Assembly (NCBI RefSeq): GCF_900116445.1
Contig: NZ_FPBH01000027.1
Span: 1-64,000 of the forward strand
Source of the DNA: Paraburkholderia aspalathi
GTDB lineage: Bacteria; Pseudomonadota; Gammaproteobacteria; Burkholderiales; Burkholderiaceae
Direction: 5' to 3'
DNA: 64,000 bases
In this document: positions 48,420 through 57,012 of the stretch, one piece after another
Numbering within the stretch: the stretch's first letter is position 1
How the letters are laid out: every line of letters begins with the position of its first letter
Notes under the pieces: model-generated
What the model was told of the DNA's origin: nothing
Seen by the model: only the letters and a program-made list of their open reading frames with translations
The model's database searches: none
Program-made: the position numbers and the translations under genes

Positions 48420-49679
48420 TCAGGCGGTAGGGTTGGTCGCGCCGAGCACCTTGCCCTTGGTTTCCGGCAGACACACGGCGGCGACGATCACCAGCAGATA
48501 GCCCGAACCGGCGACGATTCCCATCGCCTTAACAAGCGTCATGGTTTGCGACAGTGTACCCACCAGGATCGGAAAGAACGAGCCGAGACCGCGGCCCAGG
48601 TTGTAGCAGAAGCCTTGTCCCGAGCCGCGGATCGCATTCGGATAGAGTTCCGACAAATATGCGCCGACGCCCGCGAAAATCCCCTGCACGACGATGCCGA
48701 GCGGGAAGCCCAACGCAAGCATCATGCCGTCGGTGATCGGCAGCATCGTGTAGACCATGCCGAGCACGAACGAGCCGATTGCGAACAGCACGAACGACGC
48801 GCGCCGGCCGATCTTGTCGCACAGAATCGCACCGACGATATAGCCGGTGAACGAGCCGACGATCAGCACGATCAGATAGCCGCTGGTGTTGAAGACCGAC
48901 AGATGGCGCACGGTCTTCAGATAGGTCGGCAGCCAGGTGGTGATCGCGTAGTAGCCGCCGAGCATGCCGGTGCACAGCGCGCTGCCCAGCAGGGTGGTTT
49001 TGAGGTGAGGGAAGGAGAAGATCTGCAGGAAGTGCGAGGTATCGAAACCGCTGTCGCGCGCGCGGCGTGTTTCGAGAAAGATGTCAGGATCGCTGACATT
49101 GCGGCGAATGTAGAAGATCCACAGCGCGGGCAGCAGGCCGATCCAGAAGCAGGCGCGCCATGCGACCTGTTCCGGCAGCAGCGCGAAGAACGCCCAATAG
49201 ATGATGGCCGCCGCGGCCCAGCCGACGGACCAGCTGCTCTGCACGGTGCCGACGGCTTTCGCGCGATGTTGAGGTGAACGGATGGTTTCAGCCATCATGA
49301 TCGTCACGACCGACCATTCGCCGCCGAAGCCGATGCCTTGCAGCGTGCGGGTGGTGAGCAGTTGCCAGAACGAGTGGGTGAAGCCTGACAGGCAGGTGAA
49401 GATCGCGAAGGTGGCGATGGTCCACTGGAGCACACGGACGCGTCCGTAGCGGTCAGCCAGAATGCCGGCGAGCCAGCCGCCGATCGCCGACGAAATCAGC
49501 GAACTGGTCGCGATCATGCCGGCTTCGCTTTTGGTCATGCCCCACGTTGCGATCAGCGTCGGGATAAGGAATGAGTAGATCATGAAGTCGAACGCGTCGA
49601 CCGCGTAGCCGCCGAAGCCAGCGTAGAGGGTGCGGCGTTCGCGCTGGGTCAGTTCGGTGAACCATTGGAGAGAGGGCAT
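48420..49679 (-). CDS. MFS transporter, metabolite:proton symporter type
   Basis: A 419-residue protein with about twelve membrane segments. It begins with GGYAVDAFDFMIYSFLIPTL, the aspartate-bearing first helix of the sialate/aromatic acid symporter groups. It has the loop motif GGWLAGILADRYGRVRV and RTLQGIGFGGEWSVVTIMMAE. The downstream DadA-like gene suggests an amino acid or related organic acid as substrate. This is inference from context only. Confidence 0.88.
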   Translation of the reverse strand: MPSLQWFTELTQRERRTLYAGFGGYAVDAFDFMIYSFLIPTLIATWGMTKSEAGMIATSSLISSAIGGWLAGILADRYGRVRVLQWTIATFAIFTCLSGFTHSFWQLLTTRTLQGIGFGGEWSVVTIMMAETIRSPQHRAKAVGTVQSSWSVGWAAAAIIYWAFFALLPEQVAWRACFWIGLLPALWIFYIRRNVSDPDIFLETRRARDSGFDTSHFLQIFSFPHLKTTLLGSALCTGMLGGYYAITTWLPTYLKTVRHLSVFNTSGYLIVLIVGSFTGYIVGAILCDKIGRRASFVLFAIGSFVLGMVYTMLPITDGMMLALGFPLGIVVQGIFAGVGAYLSELYPNAIRGSGQGFCYNLGRGLGSFFPILVGTLSQTMTLVKAMGIVAGSGYLLVIVAAVCLPETKGKVLGATNPTA

Positions 49680-49922
49680 GTTTTTTTGTGGTCTCCAGGC
49701 AGTTTTTGCCTTCCGGCGGCTTGATCGGGGGTTTTTTGTATTCTAAGGGGACGAGGTGTTGTGCGGCCAGTTGTGGTCAAAAATGGCGATGGAGTAAGAA
49801 ATTTCATTGCTGTTCATTACCAACTACTACGAAGTAACCCGAAAAAAATTATTCGCCGTTAAACTGCGCCGGCAGCACTCAAGCTGGGAAAGTCCTATTC
49901 ACGTCCGCACCCGTCACCCTTA

Positions 49923-50849
49923 ATGCACGCAACCGCAAAAACCTGCTCGCCATCCCGTCGCTCCGCGAGTACGCCTTTGCGGGCTTATCAATCGCGCCGC
50001 GCATTCCTGAAATCCTCGGCAAGCGTGTTGCTGCTCTCCGGCATGGGCAGCTCGCTGCTGTCGGCTTGCGGGGGCGGAAATCTGGACGCCGATCAGCCGG
50101 AAACGCCACGCCTCGCCTCGGTAAGTAACTTCCGCGATGTGGCGGGCGCGGCTGCCGGCTATCCCACAGTTGACGGCAAACAGATGCGCCGCGGGGCCTT
50201 TTATCGCGCGAACGCGCTGACCTTGAGCGCCGCCGACACGATCACGCTCAACAAACTCGGCATCGCCTCGGTCTACGATCTGCGCACGCCCGGTGAAATC
50301 GCGCGTACCGCGGATATCCTGCCGGCCGGCGCGACCTCGCAAGCGCTCGACGTGCTCGGTGTCAGCGACTTCGTCGCGCCAACCTTCGATACGGCAGCTG
50401 CAGCCGTCGCGTTCATGGAGGCTCAGGCGCGCGCCTATGTCACCGGCGCCGCCCAGCGCGTCGGCTACGGCGAGCTTCTCACGCGACTCGCCAATGGCGC
50501 CGGCGCGCAACTGTTTCATTCCAATGCGGGTAAGGATCGCGCCGGTTGGGTCTCGGCTCTCCTGCTCAGCATTGCCAACGTGCCACTCGACGTCATCATG
50601 CAGGACTATCTGCTGAGCAACGTCTATCTGGCTCAGTCGATCGCGGCGCAGACCGAGGTGATACGCGCGCAAAGCGGCGACGTGGTCGCCGCGAGCGAGT
50701 CGCCCCTGTTCACCGTCCAGGACAATTATCTGCAGGCGGGGTTCGATCAGGTGCAGGCGAGCTACGGCACGATGGCGAGCTATCTGACACAAGGCCTGGG
50801 TCTGTCTCAAGCCACCATCGACGCGTTGCACGACCGCCTCGTCGTCTGA
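49923..50849 (+). CDS. Exported tyrosine phosphatase-like lipoprotein with Ser in place of catalytic Cys
   Basis: A 308-residue protein. The N-terminus combines a twin-arginine motif (SRRAFLKSSAS, Arg25-Arg26) with a lipobox (LLSA-Cys49), so it is likely Tat-exported and lipid-anchored. The rest resembles the Y_phosphatase3 family: NFRDVAG, RGAFYRANALTLSAAD, and SVYDLRTPGEI. The P-loop, normally HC-x5-R, reads HSNAGKDRAG: Ser200 replaces Cys, while Arg206 and Asp205 remain. A cysteine-dependent phosphatase should then be inactive. No good ribosome-binding site precedes the ATG. Confidence 0.82.
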   Translation: MHATAKTCSPSRRSASTPLRAYQSRRAFLKSSASVLLLSGMGSSLLSACGGGNLDADQPETPRLASVSNFRDVAGAAAGYPTVDGKQMRRGAFYRANALTLSAADTITLNKLGIASVYDLRTPGEIARTADILPAGATSQALDVLGVSDFVAPTFDTAAAAVAFMEAQARAYVTGAAQRVGYGELLTRLANGAGAQLFHSNAGKDRAGWVSALLLSIANVPLDVIMQDYLLSNVYLAQSIAAQTEVIRAQSGDVVAASESPLFTVQDNYLQAGFDQVQASYGTMASYLTQGLGLSQATIDALHDRLVV

Positions 50850-50919
50850 CCCGCGCTCGCCCCGCCTGGCGCGCCCGATGCGCCTGGTATTGCGTGGACC
50901 ACACCGGCAGGTACAAACG

Positions 50920-50951
50920 AAAAAAAGTCCGCCCCAAATAAGCGGGCGGAC
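50920..50951 (-). terminator. Intrinsic terminator for the two-component operon
   Basis: On the minus strand GTCCGCCC and GGGCGGAC pair around a short AT-rich loop and are followed by seven T. It lies about 120 bases after the histidine kinase stop. Confidence 0.82.
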
Positions 50952-51072
50952 AGAGAAGGGCGGCATCGAGGTTGCCGGGGGCGACTATAAGGCCGCAACC
51001 ATCACAAAAGGCCATCTGGTAAGGGCGCGTAAGTGCCCATGCTCAATGGCGCTTCACCCTTCTCGATCATTC

Positions 51073-52344
51073 TTACGCGTGTGCCGGCTCAACCGGCAAT
51101 TCGATCCGCACTTCCAGCCCGCCTTGCACGTGATTGCGCACATGGCAGCGTCCGCCGCGATCGTGCGCGAGGCGCGCGACAATCGCGAGACCCAGGCCGC
51201 AATGACCTTCGCCTCCGCGGGCGGCGTCGAGCCGCACGAACGGTTTCATCGCCGCCGCGATACGGTCGTCGGGAATGCCTGGGCCGTGGTCGCGCACGCT
51301 GATGACCCAACGGCTGTCATCGCGCGCCGTGGCGATATCCACCGGCGGTGAGCCGTGTTCGAGCGCGTTGTCGACCAGGTTCGTGACCAGCCGGTCGAGC
51401 AAGGTGCGCGGCAGCGTGAACGACGAACCGGCGCGTAGATCGAGCGTGAAGAGCGGCGTCTCGGCGCTGTCGCCGGCGGAAAACTGTTCCTGCAGGAATT
51501 CGTCGACCTCGACCGGCGGTCCGGTGTCGGCGGACTGACCCGCAAACTCCAGAAACTGCTGGACGATGTTGGTCAGCGAGTCGACGTCGCGTATCAGGCC
51601 GGCCCGCTCGCTTTCCGCAACCAGTACGCTCGCACGCAATTTGAGCCGCGTGAGCGGCGCTTTCAGGTCATGCGCTACGCCGGCCAGCATCACTGCCTGG
51701 TCGTCGCCGGCTTCATTCAGGCGCCGCATCATGTCGTTGAAGGAGCCGATCAGATCGCGCAGTTCGCGCGGACCTTGCACGGTCACGGGTTCCGGCCGGC
51801 CGCCCGAGCCGAACGCGCGGGCGGCATCGGCCACGCGCGACAGCGGCCGCTGCATCTGCCAGACCGCGAACAGCGACAGAATCAGCGCCGCCGCCAGCAT
51901 CGAGACGGATTCGATCACGAAGCGCGGGCGCGGCGGCACGTCCACCGGCACGACAACCCAGTTCGATTTGCCGGGGAACAGCACCCATAGCTGCGGCGGG
52001 CGCAGGTCGTCGACGGCGATCTGCGTGCCGGGCGGCAGGTTCTCGCGCAAGTGCCGGCTCAATTCGACCAGCGGACGCTGATCCGGCGTGCGCAGATGGA
52101 CGCTCGACGGCATGTTCCACGTAGGCACGAGGTGCACCCGCATGGCGGGCGCGAGCGCGGCGCCCTTCATCGGCTCACCGTTGATGGCCTGCAGCACGAG
52201 CAGAATGCCGCGTGCGAAACCGTCGATTTCGTGGCGCGGCGGCTGCATCACCACCAGTACGAACCACCCGGCCTGAATTGCGAACAACACCGCTGCCGAC
52301 AATAACGCCATTCTGCCGAACAGCGTGTTCAGCGGGTTTCTCAT
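51073..52344 (-). CDS. EnvZ-like sensor histidine kinase
   Basis: A 423-residue kinase. Two membrane helices (about 12-33 and 145-163) flank a periplasmic sensor domain. A HAMP linker follows, then the phospho-acceptor His225 in GVAHDLKAPLTRLK. The ATPase domain has N-box VTNLVDNALEHG (about 320-331), DHGPGIPDD (352-360) and GLGLAIVA. In related kinases the residue four after His is Thr or Asn and supports phosphatase activity; here it is Ala229. The start overlaps the regulator stop by four bases. Confidence 0.93.
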   Translation of the reverse strand: MRNPLNTLFGRMALLSAAVLFAIQAGWFVLVVMQPPRHEIDGFARGILLVLQAINGEPMKGAALAPAMRVHLVPTWNMPSSVHLRTPDQRPLVELSRHLRENLPPGTQIAVDDLRPPQLWVLFPGKSNWVVVPVDVPPRPRFVIESVSMLAAALILSLFAVWQMQRPLSRVADAARAFGSGGRPEPVTVQGPRELRDLIGSFNDMMRRLNEAGDDQAVMLAGVAHDLKAPLTRLKLRASVLVAESERAGLIRDVDSLTNIVQQFLEFAGQSADTGPPVEVDEFLQEQFSAGDSAETPLFTLDLRAGSSFTLPRTLLDRLVTNLVDNALEHGSPPVDIATARDDSRWVISVRDHGPGIPDDRIAAAMKPFVRLDAARGGEGHCGLGLAIVARLAHDRGGRCHVRNHVQGGLEVRIELPVEPAHA

Positions 52345-53081
52345 GCGCTTGAGGCAGCCTCGTCGGCGAACGGTGTGCCGTCGGCGTCCGGCACGAATAC
52401 ATAGCCTTTGCCGCGCACTGTCTGCACGTAGCAGGGATTGGACGGGTCGTCTTCGATCACGCGGCGCAGGCGCCAGATCGGCACGTCGAGGCTGCGATCG
52501 CGGAAGGCGAGGTTGTCACGATGTACGAGATCGTGGATCAGCACGCGCGACAGCACTTTGTACGGATTGTTGACGAAAATCTTTAGCAGGGCGAACTCGC
52601 TGTCGCGCAGCGGCAGCTTCGAGTCGTCGCGCGACAGCGCGCGCGTGGCGAAGTCGAGTTCGAATGGCCCAAAGCGATACGGCTTGCGGGCTTCCGGCGC
52701 GCTCGTGGTGGACGGCCCACGCCGGCGCAACACCGTATGGATGCGCGCGAGCAGCTCGCGTGGGTCGAACGGCTTGGTCAGGTAGTCGTCCGCGCCGAGC
52801 GAAAGCCCGACGATGCGGTCGGCTACCGTACCGCGCGCCGTTACGAAAATCACCGGAATGTCGTCGCCGGCGGCACGCAGCGCGGTGAGCGCGCGTAAGC
52901 CGTCGGTGTTCGGCATCATGATGTCGAGCACGACGACCGACGGTCGTTCACGTTCGAGCCGGCGTTGCAAATGGGTGCCGTCGTGCAGCACTGACGCGTC
53001 GAACCCGTTCGTCTGCAGAAACTTGCAGAGCAGATCGCGCACTACCGGGTCGTCGTCGACGATAAGGACCTGTGGATTCAT
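52341..53081 (-). CDS. OmpR-family response regulator
   Basis: A 246-residue regulator. The receiver domain has Asp9-Asp10-Asp11, the phosphorylation site Asp53 (VVLDIMMP), Thr near VTARG and Lys in YLTKPF. The winged-helix domain ends with SLDVPIWRLRRVIEDDP and YVQTVRGKGYVFVPD. It is the first gene of a two-gene operon with the kinase. It is very similar to the regulator at 55535-56278. Confidence 0.94.
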   Translation of the reverse strand: MNPQVLIVDDDPVVRDLLCKFLQTNGFDASVLHDGTHLQRRLERERPSVVVLDIMMPNTDGLRALTALRAAGDDIPVIFVTARGTVADRIVGLSLGADDYLTKPFDPRELLARIHTVLRRRGPSTTSAPEARKPYRFGPFELDFATRALSRDDSKLPLRDSEFALLKIFVNNPYKVLSRVLIHDLVHRDNLAFRDRSLDVPIWRLRRVIEDDPSNPCYVQTVRGKGYVFVPDADGTPFADEAASSA

Positions 53082-53532
53082 AACGAAATTTTAGACTGGC
53101 ACGCGCGGCGCGCGATCGACTGTTTTCTTACCAATGCTTACCCCGGCTCGCGCCGTGCCCTCCGGCGCGGGCGTAAGGCCCGCCACCAAAGGCTCACGGC
53201 ACATTTCACGGCCGCCATATCCGGCAACGCGCCGGCAACGCACCGGTAAGGCGTTGGCCCATTTGCCCATGCATAGCGCGGCGTGGAAGCCATTTTGCAC
53301 CGCTTGAATTTCTTCCGGGAAAGAATCTGTGCGCAATTGCTACTGACGGCAAGGGGTCGCAACGGGTCGTAAGAACCGTGGAAAAGCGCGCGTTCCTTCG
53401 CGCATCGCCACTACGTGCGCAGCGAGATGATTCGTCATGCAGTACGTTGCGCCGCATGCCGAAAACAGCCTAACGCCTTGGGCCCACGGCAGGCGGCGTG
53501 AAATCGAAACCTAGCGCCACGCGAGGCTCATC
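53082..53532. other. Intergenic region upstream of the two-component operon
   Basis: About 450 bases without a supported gene. It should carry the promoter of the response regulator and any promoter for the small genes to the right. The first half has short repeated CGCCGGCAACGC-type runs (near 53225-53245). Reading frames here start poorly and match nothing recognisable. Confidence 0.6.
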
Positions 53533-53715
53533 ATGACCGTTCATAGCAATCTCAGCTCAACCCGCTTTTCTTCGCTCGCGCCCACGCCGCCAGCGGAAAA
53601 ACCTGCAGCCCCAACCAACTCGCTGGCCACGCCGCAGACCAGGGAGCCCGCTGGCGAGGCTCCCCCGTCGCTGCCGACGGGGCTGGTCGGGCATCACGTC
53701 AACACGACTGCCTGA
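53533..53715 (+). CDS. Small hypothetical protein
   Basis: A 60-residue reading frame, MTVHSNLSSTRFSSLAPTPP onward, rich in Pro, Ala, Thr and Ser, with a weak GAGG upstream. No family was recognised and no membrane segment or signal is visible. It may be real, as it fits tightly before the lipoprotein gene at 53731, but codon bias alone could produce such a frame. Confidence 0.4.
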   Translation: MTVHSNLSSTRFSSLAPTPPAEKPAAPTNSLATPQTREPAGEAPPSLPTGLVGHHVNTTA

Positions 53716-53730
53716 CGCACCGAGGCCCGT

Positions 53731-53928
53731 GTGTCGACCCCGAGCATTCCTGAACGTTTCATCCGTGTCGCTGCGTGGTTGACGCTCGGCTCGGCGCTGC
53801 TGCCACTCGGCGGCTGCGCCGTCGCCGCGCTGCCGTGTCGGCTGACTGCGGCTACGCTGAAAATCGTCCCGGTCGTCGGCCATGCCGCGGCCACCCCGTT
53901 CGACATGTGTTCATCCGCGATCGACTGA
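53731..53928 (+). CDS. Small lipoprotein
   Basis: A 65-residue protein with GTG start. It has a signal sequence (VAAWLTLGSALLP) and lipobox LGG-Cys29, followed by AVAALPCRLTAATLKIVPVV. The short mature part resembles small Burkholderiales lipoproteins of unknown function (I recall the label DUF6726, not verified). The next gene starts three bases after the stop, so the two form an operon. Confidence 0.7.
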   Translation: MSTPSIPERFIRVAAWLTLGSALLPLGGCAVAALPCRLTAATLKIVPVVGHAAATPFDMCSSAID

Positions 53929-53931
53929 ATC

Positions 53932-54645
53932 ATGACACTCAAACGGTTTGCCTGCGTGCTGGCGCTGCTGGGCGGCGCGTTCTCGATGTTCGCTGCGGCG
54001 CAGCCCGTCGTGCGCGAAGCGAACGCGGCCAGCGCTGCGTCGAAGGCGGGTTCCGCTGACGCACGGCGGCGCTCGCAGGACATGCCGTTTGCATTTCGCG
54101 GCATTGCGCTCGGCATCACGCTCGACGAGTTCCGCGCAGGTTCGACCGTGCGCGCTACGCCGATTGGCAGCGTGCCCGTCTGCGAGACGGATGTGCAGGC
54201 AGGCGCACTCGGCATGCGGCTGAAATCGCGCGAGAGTCTGACGGTGGCCTGTCGCTGGGCGCATCGTGCGGACGATGGTTGGGCGGTGTCGCAAGCCGTC
54301 GTCGACGGCGCGCCGGCGCTGGAGCATGTGCTGCGCTTTGCGCGTGTCGACGGCCAGAGCGCGCTGCGTCTGTACGAGATTTCCTTCGTGATCGACGAGA
54401 TCACCGCCGAAGACCTGCGCGAGGCGCTCGCGGACCGTTATGGCACGCCGCATCTGGTGACGCAAAGCGTGTCGTCATCGGGCGCGCTGCCGGTCTACGT
54501 GTGGGAAAACGCGGTGAGTTCGATCACGTTGTGCTTTTTGCCGGGCACCCGCAACGGCACGCTCACCTATTTGCTGAAAGGCTCGGACGCATGGGTGAAA
54601 TCGGTCGTACGGCAATGGCAGGCGAGCGGTGCCGAGGCGGGATGA
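53932..54645 (+). CDS. Exported protein of unknown function
   Basis: A 237-residue protein with a signal peptide (FACVLALLGGAFSMFAAAQP). The mature part starts with an Ala/Ser-rich spacer. It then has FAFRGIALGITLDEFRAGST and a C-terminal half with LREALADRYGTPHLVTQ and a closing WENAVSSITLCFLPG strand. Three cysteines lie in the mature part (VCETD, VACRW, LCFLP). I do not recognise a characterised family. It follows the small lipoprotein and precedes the FlgH-like gene. Confidence 0.75.
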   Translation: MTLKRFACVLALLGGAFSMFAAAQPVVREANAASAASKAGSADARRRSQDMPFAFRGIALGITLDEFRAGSTVRATPIGSVPVCETDVQAGALGMRLKSRESLTVACRWAHRADDGWAVSQAVVDGAPALEHVLRFARVDGQSALRLYEISFVIDEITAEDLREALADRYGTPHLVTQSVSSSGALPVYVWENAVSSITLCFLPGTRNGTLTYLLKGSDAWVKSVVRQWQASGAEAG

Positions 54646-54772
54646 TGTGACGCCTCATCTGTCACGCTGGTTGCGGGCGCATGCGTGGTTCAGATTGCAT
54701 CGTTGAACAAAGCATCGGCACCACGACTGCAAAGTCCGTTTTTTACCCGGCCGATCCGGCCAAGGAGCATGT

Positions 54773-55444
54773 ATGACTGCGCTACGTCTCACTGTCGCGC
54801 TAGGCGCGGCGGCCTGCCTCACGGCTTGCGGGAGCGGCCAACAGCCGTCAATCGTCGAAACGCCGATGTCGCCGCCGCTCGCGTCGGCGCCGCTGAACGT
54901 CAACACGCAGGGCGCGATCTATCAGGCTGGCGCGCCCTTGCTGCTCTACGAAACGCCGCGTGCGCAGCATATTGGCGACGTGCTGACGATCCGTCTGTCG
55001 GAGTCATACAGCGGCAACAATAGCGCGACCGCCGCCGCGAGCCGTTCGAGCAGCATCACCGCGACCGCCGCCGATCAGTCGACCAACGCCGCCGCGCGGC
55101 TAGCGAGGCTGTTCAACATCGGCTCGGCCAGTACGGAATACAAGGGACAGGGCAGTCTCACCGACGTCAGCGGCATGACCGGCACATTGGCCGTGACCGT
55201 GATCGGGACGATGTCAACCGGCAATCTGGTGGTGTCTGGCGAGAAGGTGATCTCGATGAGCGGCAACCGCGACCGTCTGCGCTTGTCGGGCATCGTCAAT
55301 CCGAAGGATATCGAATCAGGCAATTATGTCGCGTCGAGCAAGGTCGCGAATGCGCGCATCGAGCAGGCCGGCGCGGGGATGGTGTCCGACTCCACCACGA
55401 TGGGCTGGCTGCAGAGAATGTTTCTGAGTGTGCTGACGTTCTAG
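54773..55444 (+). CDS. FlgH-like L-ring lipoprotein, orphan
   Basis: A 223-residue lipoprotein with lipobox LTA-Cys19. The FlgH pattern is clear: GAIYQAGAPLLLYETPRAQHIGD start, then DVLTIRLSESYSGNNSATA, GTLAVTVIGTMSTGNLVVSG, LSGIVNPKDIESGNYVASS and a final aromatic residue (SVLTF). FlgH forms the outer-membrane L-ring of the flagellar motor. No other flagellar gene lies in the window, and the sequence is divergent, so it may serve a different envelope structure. AAGGAG precedes the ATG. Confidence 0.82.
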   Translation: MTALRLTVALGAAACLTACGSGQQPSIVETPMSPPLASAPLNVNTQGAIYQAGAPLLLYETPRAQHIGDVLTIRLSESYSGNNSATAAASRSSSITATAADQSTNAAARLARLFNIGSASTEYKGQGSLTDVSGMTGTLAVTVIGTMSTGNLVVSGEKVISMSGNRDRLRLSGIVNPKDIESGNYVASSKVANARIEQAGAGMVSDSTTMGWLQRMFLSVLTF

Positions 55445-55448
55445 CGTC

Positions 55449-55485
55449 GATGCGGCGTGTGCGCGAGATGCGCGACACGCCGCAT
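55449..55485. other. Hairpin between convergent flgH-like and regulator genes
   Basis: ATGCGGCGTGT and ACACGCCGCAT form a perfect 11-bp stem with an inner GCGCG/CGCG pairing. Only a weak T-rich run (TCATTCTCTT) follows, so termination is plausible but not certain. Confidence 0.6.
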
Positions 55486-55534
55486 TCATTCTCTTAAGTC
55501 CGAGGCCTGGCGCCGGGCGCCCGCCGGGCAAGCA

Positions 55535-56278
55535 TCACGCAAGCGGCGCCGGCGCGTCGCGTTCCGCAGCGCCGATTTCACCGTCCGGTACGAACACGTA
55601 GCCACGTCCCCAGACGGTCTGCACATAGCGGGGCTCGGACGGATCCACTTCGATCAGCCGCCGCAAACGCCAGATCGAGACGTCAAGACTTCGATTGCGA
55701 TGCACCTCGCTATTGCCGTGCAGTTTCTCCAGCAACTGCGCGCGCGTGAGTACGGTCATTGAGTGCGTGACGAACACCTTGAGCATGGCGAATTCGCTCG
55801 AACGTAGCGGAATCCGCTCACCGTCGCGGCGCAATTCGCGCGCCGGAAAGTTCACCTCGAAACGACCGAAACGATAGGGCGCGCGTTGCTCCGGCGCGCT
55901 CGGCGCAATCGTGCCGCGGCGGCGCAGGACCGTGCGAATCCGCGCGACCAGCTCGCTTGGTTCGAATGGCTTGCCGAGATAGTCGTCGGCGCCGAGTTCG
56001 AGGCCGATCACGCGGTCGATCGGATCGGCACGCGCGGTCAGCAGGATCACGGGAATATCGTCGCCGGCGACGCGTAATGCGCGCAGCGCGCTAATGCCGT
56101 CGAGCTCCGGCATCATGATGTCGAGCACGACCAGCGCGGGACGTTCGTCCTGCAAGCTACGCTGCAGCGCCATGCCGTGTTCGAGCGTGGACACCTTGAA
56201 GCCACGCCCCACCAGATATTCGCTGACGAGCTCACGTACGACGGGGTCGTCGTCGACGACCAGAATGGATTGGTTCAT
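55535..56278 (-). CDS. OmpR-family response regulator, orphan paralogue
   Basis: A 247-residue regulator with Asp9-11, phospho-site Asp in ALVVLDIMMPELDG, Lys in YLGKPFEPSEL, and the winged-helix end SLDVSIWRLRRLIEVDP with YVQTVWGRGYVFVPD. It is closely similar over its full length to the regulator at 52341-53081, but no kinase gene adjoins it. The ATG at 56278 aligns with that paralogue. An ATG at 56287 would add three residues. The open frame continues far upstream without other support. Confidence 0.93.
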   Translation of the reverse strand: MNQSILVVDDDPVVRELVSEYLVGRGFKVSTLEHGMALQRSLQDERPALVVLDIMMPELDGISALRALRVAGDDIPVILLTARADPIDRVIGLELGADDYLGKPFEPSELVARIRTVLRRRGTIAPSAPEQRAPYRFGRFEVNFPARELRRDGERIPLRSSEFAMLKVFVTHSMTVLTRAQLLEKLHGNSEVHRNRSLDVSIWRLRRLIEVDPSEPRYVQTVWGRGYVFVPDGEIGAAERDAPAPLA

Positions 56279-56370
56279 CCAGGTCATCTTAGTGATCCAC
56301 GCGAGCGGAGCAAAGCGCGAAACGCTTTCGAATTCTTTCTCGCGTAAGAGAAAGCAAGCAGACGGTGCGG

Positions 56371-57012
56371 CTAGTTTGCCAGCGACGTCTGAATGGTCTG
56401 CATCGGCTGCCGGACCAGTTGGGTCTGATCGACCACCATCTTGTCGATCAGACCATTGAGTTTGGTCGAGGCGGTAGAGAAGCGGTCGGTGTTGAGGCCG
56501 CCGGTCTGGTAACGCGCGGTGACGAGAATGCGGCCATGCTGAATCAGCGTCAGATCGATGATCGACAGATACTGGATCGTTTCGTCGCTGAATGAACGGC
56601 GTCCGTAATCGACCGCGGCGTTGTAGACGAGACGCGCCTCGCATCCGGCGGGCGAGGTGCCCGGATTGTAGACGTCCGAACGAATGCCGTGCCGGTCGAG
56701 CGCAAGCTGCAGCGCCGGCACGAAATCGCCGACTGTCACAGTCTGATTCACTTCGATGCAGACGTTATGCACGTCTGCCGGCCGACCATTGACGAAGGTC
56801 GGCGATGAGTAGTTTGCCGCGATCGCGTAGCCAGCCTGAATCACGGAGCCGGTGGCGTCGGCCGCCGAGATCAGCGTCCACGCGCAGCCGTTCAGGCCGA
56901 AGGCGAGGGTGGCCGAGGCGGCGAACCACGCACACGGCCGCCGCAACATGACCCACGCGGCCATTGGAGCCCGCGTGAAAGCGTAAGCGCGCAAGCTTGG
57001 CGTAGAGGTCAT
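56371..57012 (-). CDS. Putative lipoprotein of unknown function
   Basis: A protein of about 213 residues with a hydrophobic stretch and lipobox (FGLN-GCAW). The mature part has VCIEVNQTVTVGDFVPALQL, CEARLVYNAAVDYGRRSFSD and a basic loop GGLNTDRFSTASTKLNG. It is reminiscent of the Sbal_3080-type lipoproteins; that match is from memory. The start is uncertain: 57012 gives a long N-terminus, while an internal ATG at 56949 would give a classical signal peptide. Confidence 0.65.
   Translation of the reverse strand: MTSTPSLRAYAFTRAPMAAWVMLRRPCAWFAASATLAFGLNGCAWTLISAADATGSVIQAGYAIAANYSSPTFVNGRPADVHNVCIEVNQTVTVGDFVPALQLALDRHGIRSDVYNPGTSPAGCEARLVYNAAVDYGRRSFSDETIQYLSIIDLTLIQHGRILVTARYQTGGLNTDRFSTASTKLNGLIDKMVVDQTQLVRQPMQTIQTSLAN

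Noticed and set aside
49923..50849. An active tyrosine phosphatase
   Set aside because: The P-loop has TCC (Ser200) where the catalytic Cys codon should be, so the protein was called phosphatase-like only.
56279..56644. N-terminal extension of the orphan response regulator frame
   Set aside because: The frame stays open upstream of Met 56278 but the added residues are unconserved, and the paralogous regulator starts at the same point as 56278.
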